Assembly (NCBI RefSeq): GCF_000739875.1
Contig: NZ_BBJR01000025.1
Coordinates: 98,424 to 162,423, forward strand
Length of the DNA stretch: 64,000 nt
Reading direction: 5' to 3'
Source of the DNA: Comamonas aquatica NBRC 14918
GTDB lineage: Bacteria; Pseudomonadota; Gammaproteobacteria; Burkholderiales; Burkholderiaceae_C
Shown piece after piece: positions 44,561-53,382 of the stretch (positions are counted from its first letter, which is position 1; the number at the start of each line of letters is the position of its first letter). Under the pieces are notes generated by a model. That model was not told where the DNA came from. It saw only the letters and a list, made by a program, of their open reading frames with translations, and ran no database searches. A program made the position numbers and the translations under genes.

Positions 44561-45405
44561 GTGTGGACTTCTCGCAGCTGCCCGCCCCCAACGTCGTCCA
44601 GCCCCTGGACTTTGAGGCCGAGTTTGGCCGCCTCAAGGCCCTGGTGGTGCAAGACATGCCAGAGCTGGCCGAAGTCCTGGAGCTGGAATCCGAGCCCGCC
44701 ACCAAGCTGCTGCAACGCTGGGCTTATGAGAACGTCGCCATGCAGGCCCGCATCAACGACAGTGCCCAAGCCTGCATGCTGGCCTATGCCGTGGAGGAAG
44801 ACCTGGACAACGCCGCGGCCAACAACGGCGTGCAGCGCCTGGCGGGCGAGACCGATGCCCAGCTGCGCCGCCGCGCCCAGATGGCTTTTGAGGGGCTGAC
44901 AGTCGCCGGCAGCAAGGGCAGCTACATTTTTCACGCGCTGAGCGCCGATGCCCGTGTGCTGGACGCCATGCCACTGACACCCACCGCGGGCACCGTGCGG
45001 GTGGTGGTGCTCAGCACCGAGGGCGATGGCACCGCCCCGCAAGATCTGCTGGACACCGTCAAGGCCGTCCTGAGCCCCGACGACATGCGCCCGATGAACG
45101 ACACCGTGGAGGTGGCCTCTGCCGAGGTGCTGCCGTTTGCGGTGGATGCGGTGCTCTACCCCTACCCGGGGCCTGTGGTGGCCACCGTGCTGGAGCGTGC
45201 GCAGATGGCCCTGGCCGAGTACCTGGCCCGCTGCCGCCGTCTGGGCTATGACGTCACGCGCAGCGGCATCACGGCCGCGCTGCATGTCCAGGGTGTGCAA
45301 CGGGTGGAGATCGCCACCCCCGCCGCCGACATTGCCGTGGCGCCGCACCAGGTGGCCCACTGCACCGCCATGAATGTGACCCTGGCCGAAGGCACCTATG
45401 TCTGA
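44557..45405 (+). CDS. J: Baseplate assembly protein (P2 gpJ family)
   Basis: This 282-residue wedge protein has VQPLDFEAEFGRLKALVVQDMP, LLQRWAYENVAMQARINDSA and LRRRAQMAFEGLTVAGSKGSYIFHAL, all typical of gpJ. It overlaps gene I by 8 bp. Confidence 0.93.
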   Translation: MSVDFSQLPAPNVVQPLDFEAEFGRLKALVVQDMPELAEVLELESEPATKLLQRWAYENVAMQARINDSAQACMLAYAVEEDLDNAAANNGVQRLAGETDAQLRRRAQMAFEGLTVAGSKGSYIFHALSADARVLDAMPLTPTAGTVRVVVLSTEGDGTAPQDLLDTVKAVLSPDDMRPMNDTVEVASAEVLPFAVDAVLYPYPGPVVATVLERAQMALAEYLARCRRLGYDVTRSGITAALHVQGVQRVEIATPAADIAVAPHQVAHCTAMNVTLAEGTYV

Positions 45406-46018
45406 GGCTCACCTGCTGCCCCCCAACGCCACGCCGCTGGAACGCGCCATGGCCAAGGCTGCCCACCTGCCGCACCGCCCGGAAGTCATCCGCCAGCTGT
45501 GGAACCCCACCACCTGCCCCCTGCCTTTGCTGCCGTGGCTGGCTTGGGCCTGGAGCATGGACGAGTGGGACCCCGCCTGGACCGAACGCCAGCAGCGCGC
45601 CATGGTGGCCGATGCCCGGCGCCTGCACCGCAAGAAGGGCACCGCCTGGGCCGTGCGCAATGCACTGCTGCGCAGCGGCCTGGAAAACGTGCGCGTGATC
45701 GAGCGCCCCGCCGGCGCCGGCCACTGGGCCGAGTTCGATGTGGACGTGGCCGTGGTGGACCGGCCCTTGACGCAATCGGCCATGGATCGTGCCGCGGCCT
45801 TGATTGAAGAGAACAAGCCTGTACGCAGCGTGATGCGCACCCTGCGCACTTCGCTGCAAAGCCGAGGCGCTCTGCACATCGGTATCCAGCTGCTGGCCGG
45901 CGACACCACCACCGTTTACCCGCTGCAGCCCCAGGACATCCAGCCCCCGGCTGCGGCCACCGCCTGGGCATTCGCGGCCCATGACGCCATCACCACCACC
46001 GTTTACCCCATGCCATGA
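45398..46018 (+). CDS. I: Tail protein I (P2 gpI family)
   Basis: This 206-residue baseplate protein has LPHRPEVIRQLWNPTTCPLPLLPWLAWAWSMDEWDPAW and RRLHRKKGTAWAVRNALLRSGL, the gpI signature. It links baseplate and fibre. It overlaps the tail fibre gene by 4 bp. Confidence 0.92.
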   Translation: MSEAHLLPPNATPLERAMAKAAHLPHRPEVIRQLWNPTTCPLPLLPWLAWAWSMDEWDPAWTERQQRAMVADARRLHRKKGTAWAVRNALLRSGLENVRVIERPAGAGHWAEFDVDVAVVDRPLTQSAMDRAAALIEENKPVRSVMRTLRTSLQSRGALHIGIQLLAGDTTTVYPLQPQDIQPPAAATAWAFAAHDAITTTVYPMP

Positions 46019-47205
46019 GTAACTTCTACACCATCCTCACCAACATTGGCGCCGCGCTGCACGCCAACGCCCAGGTGCAGCAAACCACTGTCGCCTGGAC
46101 CCACATGGCCCTGGGGGACGGCAACGGCAATCCCGTGGTGCCCCAGCAAACGCAAGCCGGCCTGGTGCGTGAAGTCCACCGCCTGCCCATCACCAGCCTG
46201 GAGCAGCACCCGGACAACCCCAACTGGATCGTGGTGGAAGCCGTGGTGCCCAGCGATGTCGGCGGCTGGACCGTGCGCGAAACGGCGCTGTACGGCGGCG
46301 CCGGTGGCGGCAGCTGCATCGCCGTGGGCAACTACCCGGCCACCTACAAGCCTGTGCTGGCCGAAGGTGCCGCCCGTGAAATGGTCATGCGCATGGTGAT
46401 CGAGGTCAGCAGCGTGGCCACGGTCAAGCTGGTGATCGACCCCGCCGTGGCCATTGCCAGCCGCAAGTGGGTGGAAAGCCTGGTGGCCACCCCGGCCAAG
46501 GCGGGCCTGGTCAAGCTGGCCACCGTGGATGAAGCCAAGGAAGGCCTGCGCGGTGATGTGGCCGTGACGCCTGAAGGACTGGATGCGGCATTGGACGGGA
46601 TTGGCGATCGAGTTTCCGTTTTGGAGGGCGGCTTCGGTCAGTTGGTCTTCTCAGGGAACGCAACACTGACCGCCACAGATAACAAAATTGTGATGACGGG
46701 GGTCGTCCCGGCGATTGCACTGGAAAAAGGCGACGTAATTCAAATCGAAGGCGCAGGAGCACAAAATGCCAAGCTACGAACGATTGAAAGCCTGCACACA
46801 AACGGCAATGAAGTGCAGGTGAATTACGAGCACTGCGGAGCGCGCGGTAATGGCTCGCTAAAGCTGGAAGACTTCACAGGCCCTGTGACGATTAAGAGAA
46901 TTGCAAAGTGGTACAACGCCCCTTTGGGGCTTGGGCAGGATTGGGTAAAAGTAAAAGCGTTCCGTGCGCTGAGCACGCTGCACCCGAACACCACCCAAAG
47001 ATGTATTGGTGTCGCAGTGCTTGGCTATGCCACGGCTGCAGAAGCGGATGTTTTGCTGGAGGTGGGCGGGATAGACGTCGCCGGATACTTTACAGGGCCT
47101 GCATTCTCGGGCGCTGGTGCGAGTTCGATGGTGGCTAACGGCAGCTCCTACAAGATCGTGGCGACGGGATCGAGCGCCATCGAAACTATTTCTGAGATGA
47201 GATAA
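46015..47205 (+). CDS. H: Tail fibre protein (P2 gpH-like)
   Basis: This 396-residue fibre has a conserved N-terminal phage-collar-like domain (TVAWTHMALGDGNGNPVVPQ, GGWTVRETALYG, about 1-150). A short linker follows (PAKAGLVKLATVDEAKEGLRGDVAVTPEGLDAAL). The distal part (about 205-396) is different in style. From about 46600 the codons become less GC-rich and the glycine-rich beta segments suggest receptor binding. This sharp change fits exchange of the host-range module. Confidence 0.87.
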   Translation: MSNFYTILTNIGAALHANAQVQQTTVAWTHMALGDGNGNPVVPQQTQAGLVREVHRLPITSLEQHPDNPNWIVVEAVVPSDVGGWTVRETALYGGAGGGSCIAVGNYPATYKPVLAEGAAREMVMRMVIEVSSVATVKLVIDPAVAIASRKWVESLVATPAKAGLVKLATVDEAKEGLRGDVAVTPEGLDAALDGIGDRVSVLEGGFGQLVFSGNATLTATDNKIVMTGVVPAIALEKGDVIQIEGAGAQNAKLRTIESLHTNGNEVQVNYEHCGARGNGSLKLEDFTGPVTIKRIAKWYNAPLGLGQDWVKVKAFRALSTLHPNTTQRCIGVAVLGYATAAEADVLLEVGGIDVAGYFTGPAFSGAGASSMVANGSSYKIVATGSSAIETISEMR

Positions 47206-47218
47206 CTGGGAATAAAAG

Positions 47219-47770
47219 ATGCAAAACAGATACTTTCACCATCTCGGTAGTGTGGTTGCGTTTAACCCGCTGCAAATCGCAGAGGGTTTTGCAGAGGGAT
47301 TGCAAGAGCTAACCGAAGCAGAAAAGCAAGCGCTTTTAAATCCGCCAAAGACCCTGCAAGAGCTTGCAATCGAAGCAATGGCGCAAGTGAATGCCGAGTA
47401 CACAAAGCGCATGGGTGCGATTGCCGAGGTGTACCCGCTGCATGAGCGCGAAAGCTGGCCGGTACAGCTCCAAGAGGCAAACCTGCTGCTTTCGTATGCT
47501 GATGTGGCGCCTATTCCAGAGACAGTCAAGACCCCATGGATCGATCAGTGCGCGCACCAGCGCGGGATGGATCGCATGGAGCTGGCAGCACGCATCGTTG
47601 CCAAGGACGAAGGCTACCGCACAGCTTCTGGTTTCCTGAGTGGGGTGCGCCAGTGGCATGAGGACTGCATTGACCTGCTGCTGACGCGGGGCGAAGAGGC
47701 GCGCGACGAGCTGCAAGCCTACGACCACCTGCAGGGATGGGAGCGGACTGAAGAGCAACTGGCCACCTAA
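47219..47770 (+). CDS. Putative tail fibre assembly chaperone
   Basis: This 183-residue soluble protein of low GC content lies 13 bp after the fibre gene. It has LQELTEAEKQALLNPPKTLQELAIEAMAQV, ERESWPVQLQEANLLL and a helical C-terminal half. The position and the PP-x-T-x2-E pattern resemble fibre chaperones (gpG role), but similarity is too weak for certainty. It shares the atypical base use of the distal fibre, so both probably moved together. Confidence 0.6.
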   Translation: MQNRYFHHLGSVVAFNPLQIAEGFAEGLQELTEAEKQALLNPPKTLQELAIEAMAQVNAEYTKRMGAIAEVYPLHERESWPVQLQEANLLLSYADVAPIPETVKTPWIDQCAHQRGMDRMELAARIVAKDEGYRTASGFLSGVRQWHEDCIDLLLTRGEEARDELQAYDHLQGWERTEEQLAT

Positions 47771-47786
47771 CCCGGTCACATGGTCG

Positions 47787-47816
47787 GCCCAAGCGCGCCT
47801 CGCGCGGGCTTTTTGC
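47787..47816 (+). terminator. Terminator after the fibre chaperone gene
   Basis: GCCC-AA-GCGCG-CCT-CGCGC-GGGC with TTTTT, 17 bp past the stop. It ends the V operon just before the FI promoter. Confidence 0.72.
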
Positions 47817-47835
47817 TGTAGCCACCGCCGCTACA
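47817..47835 (+). promoter_or_regulatory. Ogr-type late promoter dyad before FI
   Basis: TGTAGCCACCGCCGCTACA fits TGTAGC-N7-GCTACA, 73 bp before the FI start. It marks the start of the tail operon FI-FII-E-T-U-D. Confidence 0.78.
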
Positions 47836-47908
47836 TGTGCGCGCGCTGGCGTGCGCGAGGGGGGCTTGGCACCCTTGAGGGGTCGCCAACTTCACCCACC
47901 CAGCGCCC

Positions 47909-49102
47909 ATGTCTACCGAATACCACCATGGTGTGCGCGTCCTCGAATTGACCGAGGGCATGCGCACCATCCGCACCGTCTCCACGGCGATCATCGGCTT
48001 GGTTGCCACCGCATCTGACGCCGATGCGGCCACCTTCCCGCTGAACAAGCCCGTGCTGATCACCCATGCCCGCAATGCCATCGCCAAGGCGGGCAAGCTG
48101 GGCACCCTGGCCACCTCGCTGGACGCGATTGCCGAGCAATGCCTGCCCATCTGCGTGGTGGTCCGGGTGCCCGATGGCGAAGGCGCCACCAACGAAGAAA
48201 AAGCCGCCAGCCTGACCAGCCATGTGATCGGCGGTGTGGCCGAGGACGGCAGCTACACCGGCATGAAGGCCCTGCTGGCAGCCCAGGGCAAGCTGGGCGT
48301 CAAGCCCCGCATCCTGGGTGCCCCCGGCCTGTCCACCCAACCTGTGGCCACCGCCCTGGCCACGCTGGGCGAGCAACTGCGCGCCATGGCCTACTGCGGC
48401 ACCTACAAGGACACCGTGGGCGATGCCATCCTGTACCGCGGCGAGTTCGGCAAGCGTGAGTTGATGCTGATCCACGGCGACTTCCGGCGCTGGGACACCG
48501 TGGCCAACGCCACCGTGGACGCCTGGTCCGAGGCCTATGCCCTGGGCCTGCGCGCCAAGATCGACCTGGACCAAGGCTGGCACAAGACCCTGTCCAACGT
48601 GGCCGTCAACGGCGTGACCGGCATCAACAAGGACATCTACTGGGATCTGCAGAACCCCGCCACCGATGCCGGCCTGCTCAACGCGGCCGACGTCACCACC
48701 CTGATCAACAAGGACGGCTACCGCTTCTGGGGCAGCCGCACCTGCAGCGACGAGCCCCTGTTCAGCTTTGAATCGGCCGTGCGCACCGCCCATGTGCTGG
48801 CCGACAGCATTGCCGATGCCCACATGTGGGCCGTCGACAAGCCCCTGCACCCCAGCCTGATCAAGGACATCCTGGAAGGCGTCAACGCCAAGATGCGCGA
48901 GCTGACCGCTGGCGGCTACCTGCTGGGCGGCCAGGCCTGGTTCGATGCAGCAGCCAACGAAGCGGCCACGCTCAAGGAAGGCCAGTCCTTCATCGACTAC
49001 GACTACACCCCCGTGCCCCCGCTGGAAAACATCAATTTCCGCCAGCGCATCACCGACCGCTACTTCGCAGACTTCGCCACCCGCGTGCAAAGCGGCGGCT
49101 AA
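47909..49102 (+). CDS. FI: Tail sheath protein (P2 gpFI family)
   Basis: This 397-residue contractile sheath subunit has YHHGVRVLELTEGMRTIRTVSTAIIGLVATA at the start. The C-terminal end has PLENINFRQRITDRYFADFATRVQSGG, which interlocks with neighbouring subunits. It is the first gene of the third late operon. Confidence 0.95.
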   Translation: MSTEYHHGVRVLELTEGMRTIRTVSTAIIGLVATASDADAATFPLNKPVLITHARNAIAKAGKLGTLATSLDAIAEQCLPICVVVRVPDGEGATNEEKAASLTSHVIGGVAEDGSYTGMKALLAAQGKLGVKPRILGAPGLSTQPVATALATLGEQLRAMAYCGTYKDTVGDAILYRGEFGKRELMLIHGDFRRWDTVANATVDAWSEAYALGLRAKIDLDQGWHKTLSNVAVNGVTGINKDIYWDLQNPATDAGLLNAADVTTLINKDGYRFWGSRTCSDEPLFSFESAVRTAHVLADSIADAHMWAVDKPLHPSLIKDILEGVNAKMRELTAGGYLLGGQAWFDAAANEAATLKEGQSFIDYDYTPVPPLENINFRQRITDRYFADFATRVQSGG

Positions 49103-49132
49103 GCCCTGGCATTCAATCTCAGGAGCAACCAC

Positions 49133-49642
49133 ATGGGTATGCCATCCAAACTCAAAAACTTTGCCGTCTTCGTCGACGGCGTCAGCTGGGCCGGTGAAGT
49201 GCCCGAGCTCACACCGCCCAAGCTCACCCGCAAGATGGAGGAATTCCGCGCCGGCGGCATGCGCACCCCGGTCAAGGTGGATCTGGGCACCGAAGCCCTG
49301 GAACTGGAGGTCACCGCCGGCGGCTGGATGAAAGACGCCCTCAAGCAGTGGGGGGCCAACGGTATCGGCGCCGTGCCCTTGCGCTTTGCCGGCGCTGTGC
49401 AGAACGACGACACCGGCGAATGGAGCAAGGTCGAGATCTTCATGCGTGGCCGCTGGGAAGAGCTGGACATGGGCTCCGCCAAGGCTGGCGACGACACCGA
49501 GTTCAAAGCCAAGGCCACGCTGAGCTACTACCGCCTGGTCTGGGACGACGAAGACCTGATTGAGATCGACGCGACCGGCCTGATTGAAAAGATTGGCGGC
49601 GTCGACCTGACTGAGAAGGTGCGCCAGATCCTGGGCATCTAA
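49133..49642 (+). CDS. FII: Tail tube protein (P2 gpFII family)
   Basis: This 169-residue tube subunit has PSKLKNFAVFVDGVSWAGEVPELTPPKLTRKMEEFRAGGM, FKAKATLSYYRL and ends EKVRQILGI. It forms the inner tube of the contractile tail. AGGAG lies 9 bases upstream of the ATG. Confidence 0.94.
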   Translation: MGMPSKLKNFAVFVDGVSWAGEVPELTPPKLTRKMEEFRAGGMRTPVKVDLGTEALELEVTAGGWMKDALKQWGANGIGAVPLRFAGAVQNDDTGEWSKVEIFMRGRWEELDMGSAKAGDDTEFKAKATLSYYRLVWDDEDLIEIDATGLIEKIGGVDLTEKVRQILGI

Positions 49643-49717
49643 GCGCCCGCCCTCCGACCGCCCAGGGGCTGGCGCCCCTGGCCCTCCCATCCATTCACCT
49701 CAACCCCCCTTCCCGCT

Positions 49718-50053
49718 ATGCAAACACCCGACACCGAACACACCACCACCGACAAGCCCACCGGCGACATCGTCACCGTCACACTGGATACCCCCATCGC
49801 CCGCGCTGGCGGCAAGCAGATCACCGAAGTCACCCTGCGCAAACCCCTGGCCGGCGCCCTGCGCGGCGTGGCCATGGGTGACCTGGTGGCCTGCAAGTAC
49901 GACGCCGTCGCCCAGGTGCTGCCCCGCGTGTCCACCCCCACGCTGTTCAAGCAGGACATCGAGAGCATGGACCCGGCAGATCTGTTCAAGCTGGGCGGCG
50001 AGGTGGTGGGTTTTTTGTTGACCAAGGAACAAAAGGCCTTCATCCCTCAGTAG
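49718..50053 (+). CDS. E: Tail assembly protein E (P2 gpE family), zero-frame product
   Basis: This 111-residue tail chaperone has TVTLDTPIARAGGKQITEVTLRKPLAGALRGV. It ends DLFKLGGEVVGFLLTKEQKAFIPQ. Near the end the mRNA passes a T TTT TTG heptamer that allows a -1 shift into E'. E and E+E' probably coat the tape measure during tail assembly. Confidence 0.9.
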   Translation: MQTPDTEHTTTDKPTGDIVTVTLDTPIARAGGKQITEVTLRKPLAGALRGVAMGDLVACKYDAVAQVLPRVSTPTLFKQDIESMDPADLFKLGGEVVGFLLTKEQKAFIPQ

Positions 50054-50196
50054 ACATCACCCAGGTGATGGCAGAGGTGGCCTATTTCTTCCACTGGTCC
50101 CTCTGCAGCATGGATGCCATGCCCCTGGAAGAACTGCTGGACTGGCGCGAACGTGCCGTAGGCATCCACAACCGCATCAACGCCCCGGAAAGCTGA
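49718..50196 (+). CDS. Tail assembly protein E+E' by programmed -1 frameshift
   Basis: A slip on T TTT TTG (50011-50017) continues in the -1 frame without stop to TGA at 50194-50196. The extension has the P2 E' style VAYFFHWSLCSMDAMPLEEL and LDWRERAVGIHNRINAPES. The same E-E' frameshift is known in P2 and many other tailed phages. An internal ATG at 50068 would give the E' part alone. Confidence 0.8.
50011..50017 (+). other. Slippery heptamer for the E/E' frameshift
   Basis: TTTTTTG with zero-frame codons TTT-TTG preceded by the T of GGT (T TTT TTG), near the 3' end of gene E. Confidence 0.82.
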
Positions 50197-50202
50197 TCCC
50201 CC

Positions 50203-52905
50203 ATGGCTGATAAAAACTTGCGCTTGCGCGTCATGCTGGAGTTGGCAGACAAGGCGCTGGGCCCGCTCAAGCGCATCAGCCAGGGCAGCAACGAAACCGT
50301 CAACACCCTCAAGGCCGCCCGTGACCAGCTCAAGCAGCTGCAGGCGGTCCAGGGGGATGTGGCTTCGTTTCGCACCATGCACACCCAGCTGGGCGAAACC
50401 GAGGCCAAGCTCAAGTCGGCCCGCGACAGCGTGCGCCAACTGGCGGCCAGCCATGCCCAAGCAGGCCCACCCACCAAACAAATGGCTGCGGCCATGGCTG
50501 CCGCCCGCAATGAAGCGGCGCAGCTGGGTGCCAAGTTCAACGGCCAACAGCAAAGCCTGCAGCGCATGCGCGACAAGCTCAGCGCCGCCGGCATCAGCAC
50601 CAGCAACCTGGCGACCCACGACAAGCAACTGCGCGCCAGCATTGCCGCCACCACCCTGGACATCGTCCAGCAAACCCAGGCCCTCAAAGCCCAGGGCGAC
50701 ATGCAGCGCCGAGCGTCCAGCCTGAAGGCCGCCCAAAACACCAACGTGGGCAACCGTGCCCAAGCCCGCGGCGCCTTGCTGGATGGCGTGGCCCTGGCCG
50801 CCACCCTGGGCGCCCCCATCAAGATGGCCATGGACTGGGAACAGCGCATGGCCGAGCTGAACAAGGTGGCCAACAAAACCCCGCATGAGCTGAACGCGAT
50901 TGCGGCCGCCGCCCAGCAGCTGGCCGTGGAAACTGGTGTGGCCCGCGAGGAAATCATTGGCGCCTACATCGCCGCCAGCCAGGCTGGTTTTGCCGAAAGC
51001 GAGTGGGCGCAGTTTGCCGAGGTCTCCGCCAAGATGGGCGTGGCCTTTGACACCACGGGCGAGAAGGCGGGCGAGATGCTCAAGGCCTGGCGCAGTGGCA
51101 TGGGGCTGAGCATGGACCAGGCCGCCGCCTTGGCCGGCACGGTCAACCACATCGCCAACAGCATGAACGCCACCGCCCTGGACATTGGCGGCGTGCTGCA
51201 GCGCCAGGGCGCCTACCTGTCCGCCATGGGGCTGACGCAAACCCAGTCCGCCGCCCTGGCCGCCACCATGCTGTCCGGTGGCGCCACCGAAGAGATCGCC
51301 GCCACGGCCAGCAAGAACTTCATGAAGGCCCTGACCGTGGGCTTTGCCGCCAGCAAAAGCCAGCTGGAAGTGTTTGACATGCTCAAGCTCAACCCCGAAA
51401 AGCTGGCCAAGCAAATGCAAAAGGCACCGGAGCAGGCCATCGTGGACGTGATGCAGCGCCTGCAAAAGCTGGCGCCCGACCAACTGGCCCCGGCCATGAA
51501 GATGCTGTTTGGTGATGAATCCATCGGCCCGGCCGCGCAGATCGTCAAGAGCGTGGACGGCCTGGTGGCCGCGTTTGAGATGGCCGGCGACACCGCCAAG
51601 ACCATGGGTAGCCTGCAGGCCGAGTTCGACAGCATGGGCAACACCACCCAGCAGCAGATGAAGAAAGCGGGCGAAGGCGTCAAGGTGGTCACCACCGCCC
51701 TGGGCGCCGGCCTGCTGCCCTCCATCAATGCCAGCCTGGCCGCGTTCGCGCCCATGGCGCTGGGCGTGGGCCAGTGGATGCAAGCCAACCAGGGGCTGGT
51801 CACCACCGTGGTGGCCATCATTGCCGCCATCATGGCATTCAAGATTGCAGCGATTGCCGGGGCCTATGCCTTCACTTTCTTGAAGGGGGCCTGGTTGTCC
51901 GGCCAGGCCGTGCTGCTGACCCTGCGCACCGCCTGGATGCTGCACACAGGCACCCTGGTGGCGGGCACGGCCGCCAGCCGCACCGCCGTGGTGGTCAGCA
52001 AAGCGCTAACCGCGGCGCAGTGGCTGTTCAACGCCGCCATCGGCGCCAACCCTATTGGCCTGCTGATCCTGGGCATCGTCGCGCTGACGACCGCTGGCTA
52101 CATGCTCTGGCGCAACTGGGAGAACATCGCAGCGGGTGGCAAGCTGCTGTGGCAAGACCTGTCCACCTTCCTGTCCGGGGTGTGGACCGGTATCACCAAC
52201 GCGGCACTCAGCGCCTGGAACGGCATCACCAGCACCGTGGGCGGCGCCATCCGCACCTTTGTGGACAGCGTGCGCAGCGTCCTGGAAGGCGGCGTGGGCA
52301 CATGGATCACGGCCTTGCTCAACTTCTCGCCCTTCGGCGTGCTGTGGAACGCCATCACCGCGGCGCTGGGTGCGCTGGGCATCCAGGTGCCCGAGCAATT
52401 CCGCAACTTTGGCAGCTTCATCATGGATGGGCTGATCGGCGGCATCACCGGCAAGCTGGCCGCCCTCAAGGACGCCGTGGTGGGGGCCGCCACGTCGGCC
52501 GCCAGCTGGTTCAAAGAAAAGCTGGGCATCGCCAGCCCCTCCAAGGTCTTCACCCAGTTTGGCGGCTGGATCAGCGAAGGCGCGGCCGTGGGCATCGAGG
52601 CCGGCCAGGCCGGCGTGCGCGCCGCGGCGCTGGCCATGGCCGGGGCGGCACTGGCCCCAGTGGCATCGGCCGGTACCGGCACGGCGGCAGGCCCTGCGCA
52701 GGTGGTGGCACCTGGCGCGGCCATCGCCCCCAGCGCATCGGCCGCAGGGGCTGCGCCCGCCGGCGGCGGTGGCATCAGCATCACCATCCACGCGGCCCCG
52801 GGAATGGACGCCCAGGCCGTGGCCCGCGCCGTGGCGGCCGAGCTGGACAAGCGCGAGCGCCAAAAGTCCAGCCGCTCCCACAGTGGCATGTACGACCGCA
52901 GCTAA
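50203..52905 (+). CDS. T: Tail tape measure protein (P2 gpT family)
   Basis: This 900-residue protein sets tail length. The N-terminal 220 residues are helical coiled coil (LADKALGPLKRISQGS start). The TMP core follows (MDWEQRMAELNKVANKTPHELNAIAAAAQQLAVETGV). Hydrophobic segments at about 545-570 and 620-640 (NPIGLLILGIVALTTAGYML) may insert in the host membrane. The tail has FKEKLGIASPSKVFTQFGGW, typical of phage tape measures, and an Ala/Pro/Gly-rich stretch. Confidence 0.94.
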   Translation: MADKNLRLRVMLELADKALGPLKRISQGSNETVNTLKAARDQLKQLQAVQGDVASFRTMHTQLGETEAKLKSARDSVRQLAASHAQAGPPTKQMAAAMAAARNEAAQLGAKFNGQQQSLQRMRDKLSAAGISTSNLATHDKQLRASIAATTLDIVQQTQALKAQGDMQRRASSLKAAQNTNVGNRAQARGALLDGVALAATLGAPIKMAMDWEQRMAELNKVANKTPHELNAIAAAAQQLAVETGVAREEIIGAYIAASQAGFAESEWAQFAEVSAKMGVAFDTTGEKAGEMLKAWRSGMGLSMDQAAALAGTVNHIANSMNATALDIGGVLQRQGAYLSAMGLTQTQSAALAATMLSGGATEEIAATASKNFMKALTVGFAASKSQLEVFDMLKLNPEKLAKQMQKAPEQAIVDVMQRLQKLAPDQLAPAMKMLFGDESIGPAAQIVKSVDGLVAAFEMAGDTAKTMGSLQAEFDSMGNTTQQQMKKAGEGVKVVTTALGAGLLPSINASLAAFAPMALGVGQWMQANQGLVTTVVAIIAAIMAFKIAAIAGAYAFTFLKGAWLSGQAVLLTLRTAWMLHTGTLVAGTAASRTAVVVSKALTAAQWLFNAAIGANPIGLLILGIVALTTAGYMLWRNWENIAAGGKLLWQDLSTFLSGVWTGITNAALSAWNGITSTVGGAIRTFVDSVRSVLEGGVGTWITALLNFSPFGVLWNAITAALGALGIQVPEQFRNFGSFIMDGLIGGITGKLAALKDAVVGAATSAASWFKEKLGIASPSKVFTQFGGWISEGAAVGIEAGQAGVRAAALAMAGAALAPVASAGTGTAAGPAQVVAPGAAIAPSASAAGAAPAGGGGISITIHAAPGMDAQAVARAVAAELDKRERQKSSRSHSGMYDRS

Positions 52906-52925
52906 CAGACAGAGGCAGCACCGCA

Positions 52926-53378
52926 ATGCAAGGCTCCATGCTCATGGCCCTTGGGCAATTCATCTTCTCGCTGGACACCCTGGCGTTCCAGGAACTCAAG
53001 CGCAGCAACAGCTGGCGCCACCCCAGCACCAGCCGGGTGGGCGCCCGCCCTGCCCGCCAGTTTGTGGGCGTGGGTGATGAAACCTTCTCGCTCAACGGCT
53101 GGATTGCCCCCGGCCAGATCGGCGAATACACCAGCCTGGCCGAGCTGCGCGCCATGGGCGACAGCGGCCAGGCCTTCGCCCTGGTCAGTGGCAACGGGGA
53201 AGTGTTTGGCCAGTACGCGATCGAGCGGCTGGAAGAAACCGGCACCCTGCACGACCGCTGGGGCAACCCCACGCGGGTCAGCTTTGACATCCAGCTGGTG
53301 CGCACCGACGACGACGCCGGCGGCCAGCAAGTCCACGTCAACGAACAAGGCCAGTTTGTGGCCCCCGGGGAAGAGTGA
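52926..53378 (+). CDS. U: Tail protein U (P2 gpU family)
   Basis: This 150-residue protein has MLMALGQFIFSLDTLAFQEL and SWRHPSTSRVGARPARQFVG, then LNGWIAPGQIGEYTSLAELR, all gpU features. It belongs to the baseplate/tail tip. It is not the longest frame start: ATG 52926 with AGAGGCAG upstream is chosen. Confidence 0.92.
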   Translation: MQGSMLMALGQFIFSLDTLAFQELKRSNSWRHPSTSRVGARPARQFVGVGDETFSLNGWIAPGQIGEYTSLAELRAMGDSGQAFALVSGNGEVFGQYAIERLEETGTLHDRWGNPTRVSFDIQLVRTDDDAGGQQVHVNEQGQFVAPGEE

Positions 53379-53382
53379 GCAC

